A stretch of DNA of 64,000 bases from Microbacterium halimionae (lineage in GTDB: Bacteria; Actinomycetota; Actinomycetes; Actinomycetales; Microbacteriaceae). The translations under genes and the position numbers were made by a program. The stretch is from positions 434,001 through 498,000 of the forward strand of contig NZ_JAAOZB010000001.1 in NCBI RefSeq assembly GCF_011761265.1, given 5' to 3'. The notes beneath the pieces are model-generated. The model was not told the DNA's origin. It made no database searches and was given only the letters and a program-made list of their open reading frames with translations. This document shows, piece by piece, positions 40,907-48,992 of the stretch (position 1 is its first letter; each line of letters opens with the position of its first letter).

Positions 40907-41865
40907 CGATTGCTTGCGTGAGGATTGGTTGCGTGCGCGCCTGAATCGTCAGTGGCGCGGCGAAAGCGTGCGGCCCGCGCTTCACTCACCAGCACGACCG
41001 CGACGCCCGCGCCGCAAAGCACGAAGCCAGCGAGCGTCAGCAGAGTGAGCGGCTCACCGAGTAATACTGATCCGGCGAGTGCTGTCGTCGGGGCAACGAG
41101 AAAGAGCAGCGCGTTCAGCGCCGTCACGCCGATGCGACGAAGTAGCCACCAATACAGCCCGTACGCCGCAAGCGTGGGCGAAAGGGCTGCGACAGCTGTC
41201 GCGACCCAGAACGAAACGGATGCCGGCGGCACAAGAGTGCCCGTCGCCACGGCAATAGCGGTCAACACCACCGCGGTCACCGTCACGTGCACCGTCAAGG
41301 TGACAAGCACAGGCGGCTGATTTTGCGTACGCCGCTCAACGAACGTGCCAGCGATCAGGCACACCATCGCAAGCGCCGGCAAGAGGTACGCGATGGGTGC
41401 GGCATCCGATCCACCAATTTGCGACTGCACGACCAACACCACACCTACCGCGCCAACCCCGAGTCCGATCCACTGCGCGCCGCGCACCCGCAACCCCAAC
41501 AAGGGCCCGACCAGGGTGGCGACAACCAGCGGCTGAACAGCATCGATGAGCGCCGTGGTGCCCGTCGTGATGCCGATAGCGATCGACCCGTACACACATG
41601 CGCAATAACCGAATTGCGCGAAAAACCCGATGATCACCTGGCTTTGTATGTCGTCACGACGCACCCCGCGGAAGGCCCCGGTCGCGAACGTAACGGCAAG
41701 CAAGACAAGAGCTATCGGCACAAATCGCCAGACCAACAGCGTCGTCGGAGCGACGTCGACAGTGCCGATGGCTGCCACGAGAAACCCGGAGCTCCAGGTG
41801 AGTACGAAAGCAGCGGACGCGCCGACTGTTAGCAGTCCCGAAAGTATACCGATCTGTTTACTCAT
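40882..41865 (-). CDS. EamA-family (DMT superfamily) transporter
   Basis: Membrane protein of about 327 residues with ten helices in two EamA repeats. SSGFLVAAIGTVDVAPTTLLVWRFVPIALVLL is in the first, and AYGLYWWLLRRIGVTALNALLFLVAPTTALAGSVLLGEPLTLLTLAGFVLCGAGV ends the second. Such carriers usually export amino acids or metabolites. The start ATG 41865 follows TATAGT by seven bases with no ribosome-binding site; MNMSKQ (41871) is an alternative. It is divergent from a TetR gene with a shared operator. Confidence 0.88.
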   Translation of the reverse strand: MSKQIGILSGLLTVGASAAFVLTWSSGFLVAAIGTVDVAPTTLLVWRFVPIALVLLAVTFATGAFRGVRRDDIQSQVIIGFFAQFGYCACVYGSIAIGITTGTTALIDAVQPLVVATLVGPLLGLRVRGAQWIGLGVGAVGVVLVVQSQIGGSDAAPIAYLLPALAMVCLIAGTFVERRTQNQPPVLVTLTVHVTVTAVVLTAIAVATGTLVPPASVSFWVATAVAALSPTLAAYGLYWWLLRRIGVTALNALLFLVAPTTALAGSVLLGEPLTLLTLAGFVLCGAGVAVVLVSEARAARFRRATDDSGAHATNPHASNRQALSFHS

Positions 41866-41872
41866 GTTCATG

Positions 41873-41892
41873 ACTATACAGGTTGGTATACT
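41873..41892. promoter_or_regulatory. Divergent leaderless promoters with TetR-type operator
   Basis: An inverted repeat TATAC-AGGTTG-GTATA lies at 41875-41890. TATAGT on the minus strand (41873-41878) lies seven bases before the exporter ATG (41865), and TATACT on the plus strand (41887-41892) lies six bases before the TetR ATG (41899). Each operator arm thus overlaps one -10 box. A single TetR dimer bound there would block both promoters. Confidence 0.75.
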
Positions 41893-41898
41893 CGGATC

Positions 41899-42498
41899 AT
41901 GACAACGCCCGCCCCGGTCCTTGAGCCACTCACCCCAGGAGCTCGACGCTTGCTGGATGCCGCATCCGTCCTCTTCTACGAAAGAGGCATTCACGCCGTC
42001 GGGGTCGACGTAATCGCCGAAGCGGCGGGGGTCACCAAGAAGACGCTCTACGACAGATTCGGCTCGAAAGAAGCGCTCGTCGTCTCATACCTGCAGCATC
42101 GCGACGAACGGTGGCGGGCTCATGTCGCCGTGCACCTCGCACGCGTTCCCGAGCCTGGGGTTGACCGCATCCTGATGATCTTCGACGCCGCCATCTCATG
42201 GTCTGACGACAACAGCCCGAAAGGATGCAGCGCCATCAATGCCCGCGCAGAAATCGGTGACGGCCATGATGGGCACCCTGTCTTTCCTGAGGTCTCGCGA
42301 CAGAAAACTTGGCTACTCGATCAGTTCGCGGGGCTCTGCACTGAGGCCGGGATGTCATCACCCGACGACCTAGCGCGCCAGCTCATGCTGCTCTATGAAG
42401 GCGCAATCGTCACGGTGGGCATGGAGACTTTCGCACACCCCTTTGAACTCGCCCGCTCCGTGTCGCGCTCGCTCCTTGAAGCGGCGGTGAGAGGCTAG
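41899..42498 (+). CDS. TetR-family transcriptional regulator
   Basis: A 199-residue repressor. The N-terminal helix-turn-helix is SVLFYERGIHAVGVDVIAEAAGVTKKTLYDRFGSKEALVVSYL; the C-terminal ligand domain follows. No ribosome-binding site; probably leaderless. It probably represses itself and the divergent EamA exporter, with the exported substrate or a toxic relative as inducer. The stop overlaps the stop of the convergent deaminase-family gene. Confidence 0.92.
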   Translation: MTTPAPVLEPLTPGARRLLDAASVLFYERGIHAVGVDVIAEAAGVTKKTLYDRFGSKEALVVSYLQHRDERWRAHVAVHLARVPEPGVDRILMIFDAAISWSDDNSPKGCSAINARAEIGDGHDGHPVFPEVSRQKTWLLDQFAGLCTEAGMSSPDDLARQLMLLYEGAIVTVGMETFAHPFELARSVSRSLLEAAVRG

Positions 42499-43535
42499 CG
42501 CGCTAGGAGCGCGTCGAGGGCGAGGAACTGGGCAGCAAACTCCGCCCGCATCCGGGACTTTTCCGCGTCGGTACAGAACGCTGCCTCAATACCGTTAACG
42601 GCAATCTGCTTCGCGGAATCTACATCAACGCCTAGCAGCGTGAGTCCTTCACGATATTCGCGCCCAAGGTCTGTGCGAAAGAACAGCGCATCATCAGTCG
42701 ACAGTGTGACTTTCAGTCCGGCGTCGATCATGGCGCGGATGCGGTGCGACGGATCGAGCACCCACCCTGAGCAAATCGTGGTCGACACGGGAGTAGCTGT
42801 GAAGGCGATACCGCGAGCTAGCGCCAGCTCGACGAGCGATGGCTCGTCCATGATGCGATACCCGTGGTCGAGCCGGTCACAGCCCAGCACTTCGATCGCC
42901 TCACGCACGGCATCCGGCGTCGCATTGTCAGTCTCGCCGACGTGAGCCGTCAGCTTGAGCCCGTGTTCACGCGCGAGTCGATAGGCCGCGACAAACCGTG
43001 TCGGGTCTTCGGTTCCTTCCGGCGTCAAATCATCCTGACCAATGCCAACGACCTCGGGCGCACCGTGCGCGATGACCTGACGCACAAGCTCAACCGCAGA
43101 CTCAGCGCTGTCTTGACGGTTAATCGCAACGACGATGCGAAACCCGACGCCGAACTCGCGCTCAGCCCGGCGTAGACCAGCGATCAAGGGGTCGATCACC
43201 TCGGCGTACGTCATCCCGCGCTCGGCAAAGTACTGCGGATTGATGAAGTACTCGCGGTAGCGCAAGTTACCGACAGCGACTGCGTGGCGTACGCCTTCTA
43301 CCGCGACACGCTCGAAGTCCTCCGGTTCGCGCAACACATCATGTGCCGCGCGAAAAGCCACGAGAAAATCAGCGAGATCGTCAAAGTTGAAGAGCTCTTC
43401 AGGGTCCGTCGCCCACAATTCGACGCCGTACTTCGCCGCGAGCTCGATGAACAACGGCGCCGTCAGGGTCGACGCAAAATGGCAGTGCAGTTCCGTCTTT
43501 GGGAGCAACTGCAGATAGTCGGAAGTACTGATCAT
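42495..43535 (-). CDS. Adenosine deaminase-family enzyme 1 (divergent)
   Basis: A 346-residue metal-dependent deaminase of the ADA superfamily. Metal ligands are His17/His19 (ELHCHF), the HVGE motif (KLTAHVGETDNA), CDRLDHGYRI and the ASP pair in STDDALFF. The HVGE motif keeps the catalytic Glu. The substrate loop ASTL replaces the usual DGS/DGA, and TPVSTTICSGW replaces the usual CPxSN, so the substrate may be a modified or different purine. ATG 43535 overlaps the regulator stop by 4 bases. It is last in an operon with an NMT1-type ABC transporter. Confidence 0.8.
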   Translation of the reverse strand: MISTSDYLQLLPKTELHCHFASTLTAPLFIELAAKYGVELWATDPEELFNFDDLADFLVAFRAAHDVLREPEDFERVAVEGVRHAVAVGNLRYREYFINPQYFAERGMTYAEVIDPLIAGLRRAEREFGVGFRIVVAINRQDSAESAVELVRQVIAHGAPEVVGIGQDDLTPEGTEDPTRFVAAYRLAREHGLKLTAHVGETDNATPDAVREAIEVLGCDRLDHGYRIMDEPSLVELALARGIAFTATPVSTTICSGWVLDPSHRIRAMIDAGLKVTLSTDDALFFRTDLGREYREGLTLLGVDVDSAKQIAVNGIEAAFCTDAEKSRMRAEFAAQFLALDALLAR

Positions 43536-44155
43536 TCCTGGCCACCATCGGGACGGAACGCAAATCCCTGTTTGACGATCAGCAGTCGAAACGCACCACC
43601 GTCGGCCGACCACCAGCGGTGCGAGACCCCGCCGCAGTAGTACGCGGTGTCGCCCGGCTCGAGTCGCTGCATCTGACCGTCGAGATCGATCATCACCGCC
43701 CCCTCGAGCACATATGCGAACTCATCTTCAGCGTGCACGAAGTGGACGCCCGGCGCTGTTGCTTCGGAGGAGACCTCCATCGGGTGAAACGGTCGATTCG
43801 AGTGCGCCAGCATGCGAGCAGTACCGGCCGCGAATCCCTGCGGCACTGACTCGCCACTTCGGTGGTTCACTTCGGTCTGTGGCGCACCGGCCGCTGGCGC
43901 ATCAGCGGCGGCAATGAGCTCAATCGGGCTCGTCTCCAACGCAAGCGCGATCCGCCGCAGCGAACCGAGGCTGGGTTGCGCAAGCCCTCGTTCCAACTGA
44001 CTCAGAAACGGATGCGAAAGCTCGGTCTCCCCCGCGAGCTGAACGAGCGTCAGCCCACGCGCTTTGCGCAGCTGCCGCATGTACGCGCCAAGACGCCGAC
44101 TCGAGGCCTCGTCACTTCGCGCATCAATCTCCGCGCTTGCGACGACTTCGCTCAC
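43532..44155 (-). CDS. XRE-cupin regulator in the deaminase operon
   Basis: A 207-residue regulator: helix-turn-helix at about 25-80 (LGAYMRQLRKARGLTLVQLAGETELSHPFLSQLERGLAQPSLGSLRRIALALETSPIELI) and a C-terminal cupin at about 125-200 (HAEDEFAYVLEGAVMIDLDGQMQRLEPGDTAYYCGGVSHRWW). It sits between two deaminase genes and overlaps both by 4 bases, so it is probably an autoregulator sensing a purine-related ligand. It is a paralogue of the XRE-cupin gene at 26.5 kb next to the xanthine dehydrogenase. Confidence 0.88.
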   Translation of the reverse strand: MSEVVASAEIDARSDEASSRRLGAYMRQLRKARGLTLVQLAGETELSHPFLSQLERGLAQPSLGSLRRIALALETSPIELIAAADAPAAGAPQTEVNHRSGESVPQGFAAGTARMLAHSNRPFHPMEVSSEATAPGVHFVHAEDEFAYVLEGAVMIDLDGQMQRLEPGDTAYYCGGVSHRWWSADGGAFRLLIVKQGFAFRPDGGQE

Positions 44156-45195
44156 GCAACATCCCCCGCAACACCGTAGCCCGCTGCGTACTCCGCGACC
44201 CGGTCAAGGTATTCAGCACGACGACGCGGTGTCAGCCACGATGCCTCGAACGAATTCGAAGCGAGCAGCACGAGGTCGGCGAGCGAAAGATCCGCCTGCT
44301 CCGCGAGAGCCACATAGTTGGCCGAGGCGTAAGCACCGAAGTAGGCGGGGTCATCCGAATTGATGGTGACGCGCACACCCTCGCGCATCAGCGCGACAAT
44401 CTCATCGGACTTCATCTGCTCAGTGACGAACGAGTTCGACACCGGGCAACACGTAAGCCCCAGCCCACGCTCTTTGACGAGCGCGACGAGCTCCGGGTTC
44501 TCCACGATGTTCGTGCCGTGATCGATGCGGTCGACCTCGATCTCCGTCAGTACCTGACGGATGTGATCGATCGAACCCGGCTGATCGATGTCGCAGTGCA
44601 TCGTCAGGAAGAACCCCTCAGCCTTCGCTCGCGCGAACACCGCCGCAAACTTCTGGGGTGGGTTGCCGCGCTCGTCGGAGTCGAGCCCGACGCCCACGAT
44701 CCACGATCGGTAAGGCAGCGCCTCCATGAGAGTTGCCATGGCGTACTCAGCCGAGAAGTCACGCAAGAAACACATGATCAATTCTGCCGAGACACCGAGT
44801 TCGCTCTGCGCGCGCACAGCCGCTCGCCGATACCCCGAGATCACAGTCTCAAACGGCACCCCTCGGCTCGTATGCGCTTGGGGGTCGAAAAACATCTCAG
44901 CGTGCACGACGCCGTCAGCGCTTGCTCGCTGCAAGTACGCCCACGCCAAATCATGGAAGTCATCCGCGGTCTGCAGCACGTTCATCGCCGGGTAGTAAAT
45001 GGCGAGAAAGCTGGTGAGATCGGTGAAGTCGTATGTCGCCTTCACTTCTTCCACCGATGTCTGATCCAGCGGGATGCCGTTTCGCTCAGCGAGCGCGAAC
45101 TTCAGTTCCGGCTCGAGTGTCCCCTCGAGGTGAAGGTGGAGTTCTGCTTTCGGAAGACCTGTCGCGAAAGCGAGGAGGTCGGACTTGGTGCTCAC
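44152..45195 (-). CDS. Adenosine deaminase-family enzyme 2 with altered HAGE motif
   Basis: A 347-residue ADA-superfamily enzyme close in layout to adenine deaminase. His20/His22 (ELHLHLEGTL), His226 (DRIDHGTNI) and the Asp281-Asp282 pair (INSDDPAYF) are intact, and CCPVSNSF is present. The motif that normally reads H-A-G-E reads H200-C-D-I-D204, so the catalytic Glu position is Ile203 with Asp202 and Asp204 beside it. A purine deamination role is inferred from the family and operon. GTG 45195 is the start; longer frames run into the permease gene. Confidence 0.8.
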   Translation of the reverse strand: MSTKSDLLAFATGLPKAELHLHLEGTLEPELKFALAERNGIPLDQTSVEEVKATYDFTDLTSFLAIYYPAMNVLQTADDFHDLAWAYLQRASADGVVHAEMFFDPQAHTSRGVPFETVISGYRRAAVRAQSELGVSAELIMCFLRDFSAEYAMATLMEALPYRSWIVGVGLDSDERGNPPQKFAAVFARAKAEGFFLTMHCDIDQPGSIDHIRQVLTEIEVDRIDHGTNIVENPELVALVKERGLGLTCCPVSNSFVTEQMKSDEIVALMREGVRVTINSDDPAYFGAYASANYVALAEQADLSLADLVLLASNSFEASWLTPRRRAEYLDRVAEYAAGYGVAGDVA

Positions 45196-45203
45196 CGTGT
45201 GAC

Positions 45204-46097
45204 CTAAATGCCTTTCTGAGGTGTCATACCCATTCGTGCCAGAACGACGTCTTCCACTATCTGAATGACGTTGTAGAGAATCAGCGAGGCTGCCGTGACC
45301 ACCACAACAGATGCCCAGAGCGCGCTGAATTGGGCCTGCGGTACGTAGCCCGCAATTGATCCACCGATACCGCCGCCGACTGCAAGCCATTCGGCAAGGA
45401 GCGCACCGGTAATAGCGCCCGGTACAGAGATGCGAACGGCCGCGAAGAACGCCGGGAGCGAGGTAGGCATAGCCACCGTGCTGAGCTTCTTCCAGGCACC
45501 GCCGCCGTAAACCTCAACGAGGTCGTTCATCTGCGGTGACGCTGACTTCAGCCCGAACGAGATGTTGACGAGAGCCGGGAAGAGCACCACGATTCCACCG
45601 ATGACAGCGACAGTCCAGAAGTCACGGCCGAAAATCAGAATGATCACCGGTGCCATGGCCACAAGAGGCACGGATCGCAGCAACATAGCAACTGGCATCA
45701 GTGCGCTCTCGGCGCCCTTACTCAGCTGGAAGAGACCGGCACCAAGGATGGCGACGATGAGACCCGCGACGAAACCGATAACGGCATCGCCGAGAGTGAC
45801 CCAAAGGTTGCCGAAGATCATTTCGCGGTTTGCTGCGGCGGCGGGCACCTCAAAGAGGTAGGCCCACACATCCGCGGGGCCCTTGCCGATCAGCGGAGAA
45901 ATCTGGAACGCCCAGAGCACGCCGACCCAGACAGCGAGTACCGCGACGATAGTTCCAATAAAGGTGAGTAAGCCCCACGCGAACGCCTTCAGCGCTCCGG
46001 ATGCCGCTTGCTTACGTACCGCCGCGTGAACATCGATCGACGGCTCTGTGCCGGTAGGCGATGCGTTCGCTGCGGTGATTGTTCCCGCGCCACTCAT
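45204..46097 (-). CDS. ABC transporter permease, NitT/TauT type (second)
   Basis: A 297-residue permease with about six helices: FAWGLLTFIGTIVAVLAVWVGVLW, then VTLGDAVIGFVAGLIVAILGAGLFQLS, and LYNVIQIVEDVVLARMG at the end. Its coupling loop is NDLVEVYGGGAWKKLSTVAMPTSLPAFFAAVRISV. It overlaps the other permease by 4 bases. With the ATPase and NMT1-type binding protein it forms an importer that, by context, may bring in a purine or modified base. Confidence 0.88.
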   Translation of the reverse strand: MSGAGTITAANASPTGTEPSIDVHAAVRKQAASGALKAFAWGLLTFIGTIVAVLAVWVGVLWAFQISPLIGKGPADVWAYLFEVPAAAANREMIFGNLWVTLGDAVIGFVAGLIVAILGAGLFQLSKGAESALMPVAMLLRSVPLVAMAPVIILIFGRDFWTVAVIGGIVVLFPALVNISFGLKSASPQMNDLVEVYGGGAWKKLSTVAMPTSLPAFFAAVRISVPGAITGALLAEWLAVGGGIGGSIAGYVPQAQFSALWASVVVVTAASLILYNVIQIVEDVVLARMGMTPQKGI

Positions 46098-46924
46098 GAT
46101 GCACTTCCTCTTGACCAGGGCGCGATGACCCGAGCAATCAGACCAACCAGCCCATAACCCGCGAGAGCGACAGCTCCCGAGGCCAGCGCCAAGCCCCAGA
46201 CAAGGGGAGCGTCCGAATTCTGCTGGGCGAGGATCATGGCAAGACCCACGCCGGCTTCGACTTTTCCAAAGAACTCACCCAGAACCGCACCGAGAAACGC
46301 GGCGGGAACTGCAATCTGGAGCGCGTTGAGAATGGCGGGCAACGCCGCAATAAGGCGCACCTTGAGCAGTTGCGTGAGCTTTGAGCCGCCGTAGACGCTG
46401 ATCAGATCAAGGCTGGTCTTGTCCGCTGACTTCAAGCCGAGCAATGCGCCCACGACAGTGGTGAAGAAGACCGACAGCGCGGCGAGAAACACGGCTGTGC
46501 CACTCGGCTCGCCTACTGCGGGAGCGCCAAAGAGCACGACGGCAAGGAAGCCGATAGCAACGATGGGAACGCAGTAGGTCAAGATTGCGAGCTGCATGGC
46601 GACACCTTCGAGCCGCGGAACGATCAGCACGAGCGCCGAAAGCAGCAGAGCGAGGACGTTTCCCCAGACGTAGCCGATACCTGCCTCAGTGAGCGTCACT
46701 GAGAAGTTACGCCAGTAGAACTGCCAACCAGCGTCGAAATAACTGATGATGACCGCGGGCGGGCTGGGGACGGGGTGCGCGCCGGAGGACGTCACGAATA
46801 CGGCAGAAATGATCCACCATAGGGCGACTAGTCCGATGCCACCGATCGCGCCGGTGACCCACGGCGGGAGATAGACATCTTCCCACTGAATCGCGCGACC
46901 TTTCGCGGGTGCGTCAGTGGTCAT
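46094..46924 (-). CDS. ABC transporter permease, NitT/TauT type (first)
   Basis: About 276 residues. Helices begin at [22 protein letters not shown]; the coupling loop is [35 protein letters not shown]. Start ATG 46924 gives [16 protein letters not shown]; the longer frame to 46975 extends into the ATPase gene. It overlaps that gene by 11 bases. Two different permeases imply a heterodimeric channel. Confidence 0.87.
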   Translation of the reverse strand: MTTDAPAKGRAIQWEDVYLPPWVTGAIGGIGLVALWWIISAVFVTSSGAHPVPSPPAVIISYFDAGWQFYWRNFSVTLTEAGIGYVWGNVLALLLSALVLIVPRLEGVAMQLAILTYCVPIVAIGFLAVVLFGAPAVGEPSGTAVFLAALSVFFTTVVGALLGLKSADKTSLDLISVYGGSKLTQLLKVRLIAALPAILNALQIAVPAAFLGAVLGEFFGKVEAGVGLAMILAQQNSDAPLVWGLALASGAVALAGYGLVGLIARVIAPWSRGSAS

Positions 46925-47738
46925 CAGCCGCCGCGCCCCCTTCGCCGAACAACAAGTCTGATGCCTGATCGACATAGGTGTGGAATTCGGGCGAACGCAT
47001 CATTTCAGGCAGCCGAGGCCGCGGCAGATCGATCGTCATAACTTCCTTGACGCGACCGGGGCGCGGGCTCATGACAGCGACCTGATCAGAAAGGAAGATT
47101 GCTTCGTTTATGCCGTGTGTGACCATCAGTGTGGTCGCGGGCTTCTCGGTCCAGATGCGCAGCAACTCGAGGTTCAGCTTCTGTCGCGTCATGTCGTCGA
47201 GCGCGCCGAAGGGCTCATCGAAGAGCAGAACTTCGGGGCGCATGATGAGCGAGCGCGCGATCGACACCCGCTGGCGCATTCCGCCAGACAGCTGCGCCGG
47301 CTTCGCTTTCTCGAAGCCTTTGAGCCCGACAAGCGAGATCATCTCGTCGATATAGGCCTTGTCGACGGACTTTCCCGCGACCTCGAACGGCAGGCGAATG
47401 TTGGTCATGACGCTGCGCCATGGCAACAGCGCCGAGTCCTGAAACGCGATGCCGAGCTTGTTTTCTTTGCGCATCTCCTTCGGGCTCTTGCCATCGACGC
47501 GCGTGGTTCCGCTCGTCGGTTGGTCGAGACCAGCAAGGATGCGCAGGATCGTTGACTTGCCGCATCCCGACGGCCCCAGCAACGACAGGAACGTGCCCTG
47601 ATCGGTGTGGAGGTTGGTGTCTTGCAGAGCTACCACCGACTTGCGGCCGCTCGTGAAGACTTTGTTGAGGTCAGTAATCTGAAGGCCGGTGCCCAGGGTC
47701 GAGCCCTGGACACCAGCCTCAGCGACGGGTTGCGTCAC
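46914..47738 (-). CDS. ABC transporter ATPase, NitT/TauT type
   Basis: A 274-residue ATP-binding protein. Walker [10 protein letters not shown] at 55-63, Q-loop [12 protein letters not shown], signature [13 protein letters not shown], Walker [14 protein letters not shown] and H-switch [13 protein letters not shown]. It follows the NitT/SsuB/ThiZ pattern. It energises the importer with the two permeases, all overlapped or closely spaced. Confidence 0.9.
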   Translation of the reverse strand: MTQPVAEAGVQGSTLGTGLQITDLNKVFTSGRKSVVALQDTNLHTDQGTFLSLLGPSGCGKSTILRILAGLDQPTSGTTRVDGKSPKEMRKENKLGIAFQDSALLPWRSVMTNIRLPFEVAGKSVDKAYIDEMISLVGLKGFEKAKPAQLSGGMRQRVSIARSLIMRPEVLLFDEPFGALDDMTRQKLNLELLRIWTEKPATTLMVTHGINEAIFLSDQVAVMSPRPGRVKEVMTIDLPRPRLPEMMRSPEFHTYVDQASDLLFGEGGAAADDH

Positions 47739-47752
47739 GTCAGAACTCCAAA

Positions 47753-48832
47753 TCAGCCCGCGTAGGCGATCAGGTCGGGGTTCTCCTCGTACACCTCTGC
47801 AAGCAGCGAGAGGTCGAAGAGATCGGATGCGGAAAGTTCGATACCAGCGCCAGCGAGACTTTCGATCGTGGCGGCCTGAAGCTCGTCGCTGATCGTAAAG
47901 AGACCGTTCTCGGCTGTCTCGTCAGTGACAACGAGATCCACCTGGGCAATAGACCCTGCCGTGGAGTTCTCGGGGTTCAGGTCGAGGTCTGCACCGTACT
48001 CTTCGTAGGCGAGACGTGCACCCTCTTCAGGGTCGTTGACCAGGTCGGTCCAACCCATGATTTCGGCCTTGAGGAAGGCTTTCACTGTCTCGGGGTAGTT
48101 GGCGATCATGTCGTCAGTCGTGACGAGTGTCTCTGCCACAAAGGGAAGTCCATTGTCGGCGAAGGGAAGGTTCGTTGTGTCGTAGCCCTCATTCGCGACG
48201 ATGATCGCCTCGTTCGTGAGGTAAGAGATGAATCCATCGACCTCACCGTTGATGAGCGGTGCCGGGTCGTACTGAACGGGCACAATCTCAACGTCATCGC
48301 TGGTGAGGCCATTTGCAGACAAGAAGGCATTGAACAGGGCGGTGTTGGAGTCCTGCACACCGATCTTCTTACCCACGAGGTCATCCACAGTGGCGATGTC
48401 GCCACCGTCAGCGAGCGAGAGTACCGTGAACGGGTTCTTCTGGTAAGTGGTACCGATGATCTTCAGCGGTGCGCCTTCTGAAGCAATAACCGAACCCGTC
48501 GAGACAGCGTCACTCATGCCGAAGTCGGCAGTGCCAGAGATGAGCTCGGGAGCGCTCGTTGAGGGACCAGGAACCAGCGTGACCGAGTCGAAGCCAGCAT
48601 CGGTGTAGTAGCCCTTGCTGTCAGCGAAGAACTCGCCCGCAAACTCTTCGTTCTTGATCCAGCTGAGCTGAACTGTGATGTCTTTCTTCATTGCTGAATC
48701 GCCATCGCTCGATGTCGAAGCATCGCCGCCAGCGTCCGATGAGCTTGAGCAAGCGCTCAGGGCGAGGGCAGAGATCGCGACCGCTGCGAGCGATGCGGCG
48801 ACGCGCGAGCGCCGCGAGGAAAAGATTGTCAT
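47753..48832 (-). CDS. NMT1/THI5-type substrate-binding lipoprotein
   Basis: A 359-residue lipoprotein ([10 protein letters not shown] lipobox) of the NMT1/THI5 binding-protein family. Mature part: [59 protein letters not shown]. Homologues bind pyrimidine precursors, riboflavin, taurine, nitrate and hydantoin-like molecules. Here it precedes two purine-type deaminases, so an N-heterocycle such as a purine base is the inferred ligand. The start follows GGAGA. It lies 14 bases before the ATPase. Confidence 0.88.
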   Translation of the reverse strand: MTIFSSRRSRVAASLAAVAISALALSACSSSSDAGGDASTSSDGDSAMKKDITVQLSWIKNEEFAGEFFADSKGYYTDAGFDSVTLVPGPSTSAPELISGTADFGMSDAVSTGSVIASEGAPLKIIGTTYQKNPFTVLSLADGGDIATVDDLVGKKIGVQDSNTALFNAFLSANGLTSDDVEIVPVQYDPAPLINGEVDGFISYLTNEAIIVANEGYDTTNLPFADNGLPFVAETLVTTDDMIANYPETVKAFLKAEIMGWTDLVNDPEEGARLAYEEYGADLDLNPENSTAGSIAQVDLVVTDETAENGLFTISDELQAATIESLAGAGIELSASDLFDLSLLAEVYEENPDLIAYAG

Positions 48833-48992
48833 TTTGCTATGTCTCCAGATGCCGGTGTTGCACTCGGGTTAAGGAACTGCACGTGAGCGGGTACTCGGTC
48901 GTGCAACTTCTCTGAAGGTAGGCGTTGTAGATTTCATGAACACTGGCAACGTGTTTCGACGCCGTTACAGCTGTCTTTGTGTCGGCAGATTC

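Noticed and set aside
48833-48992. GTTGCAC/GTGCAAC inverted repeat (48857-48863 and 48901-48907)
   Set aside because: Seven-base arms 37 bases apart in a 160-base gap; could occur by chance, so it is not claimed as an operator.
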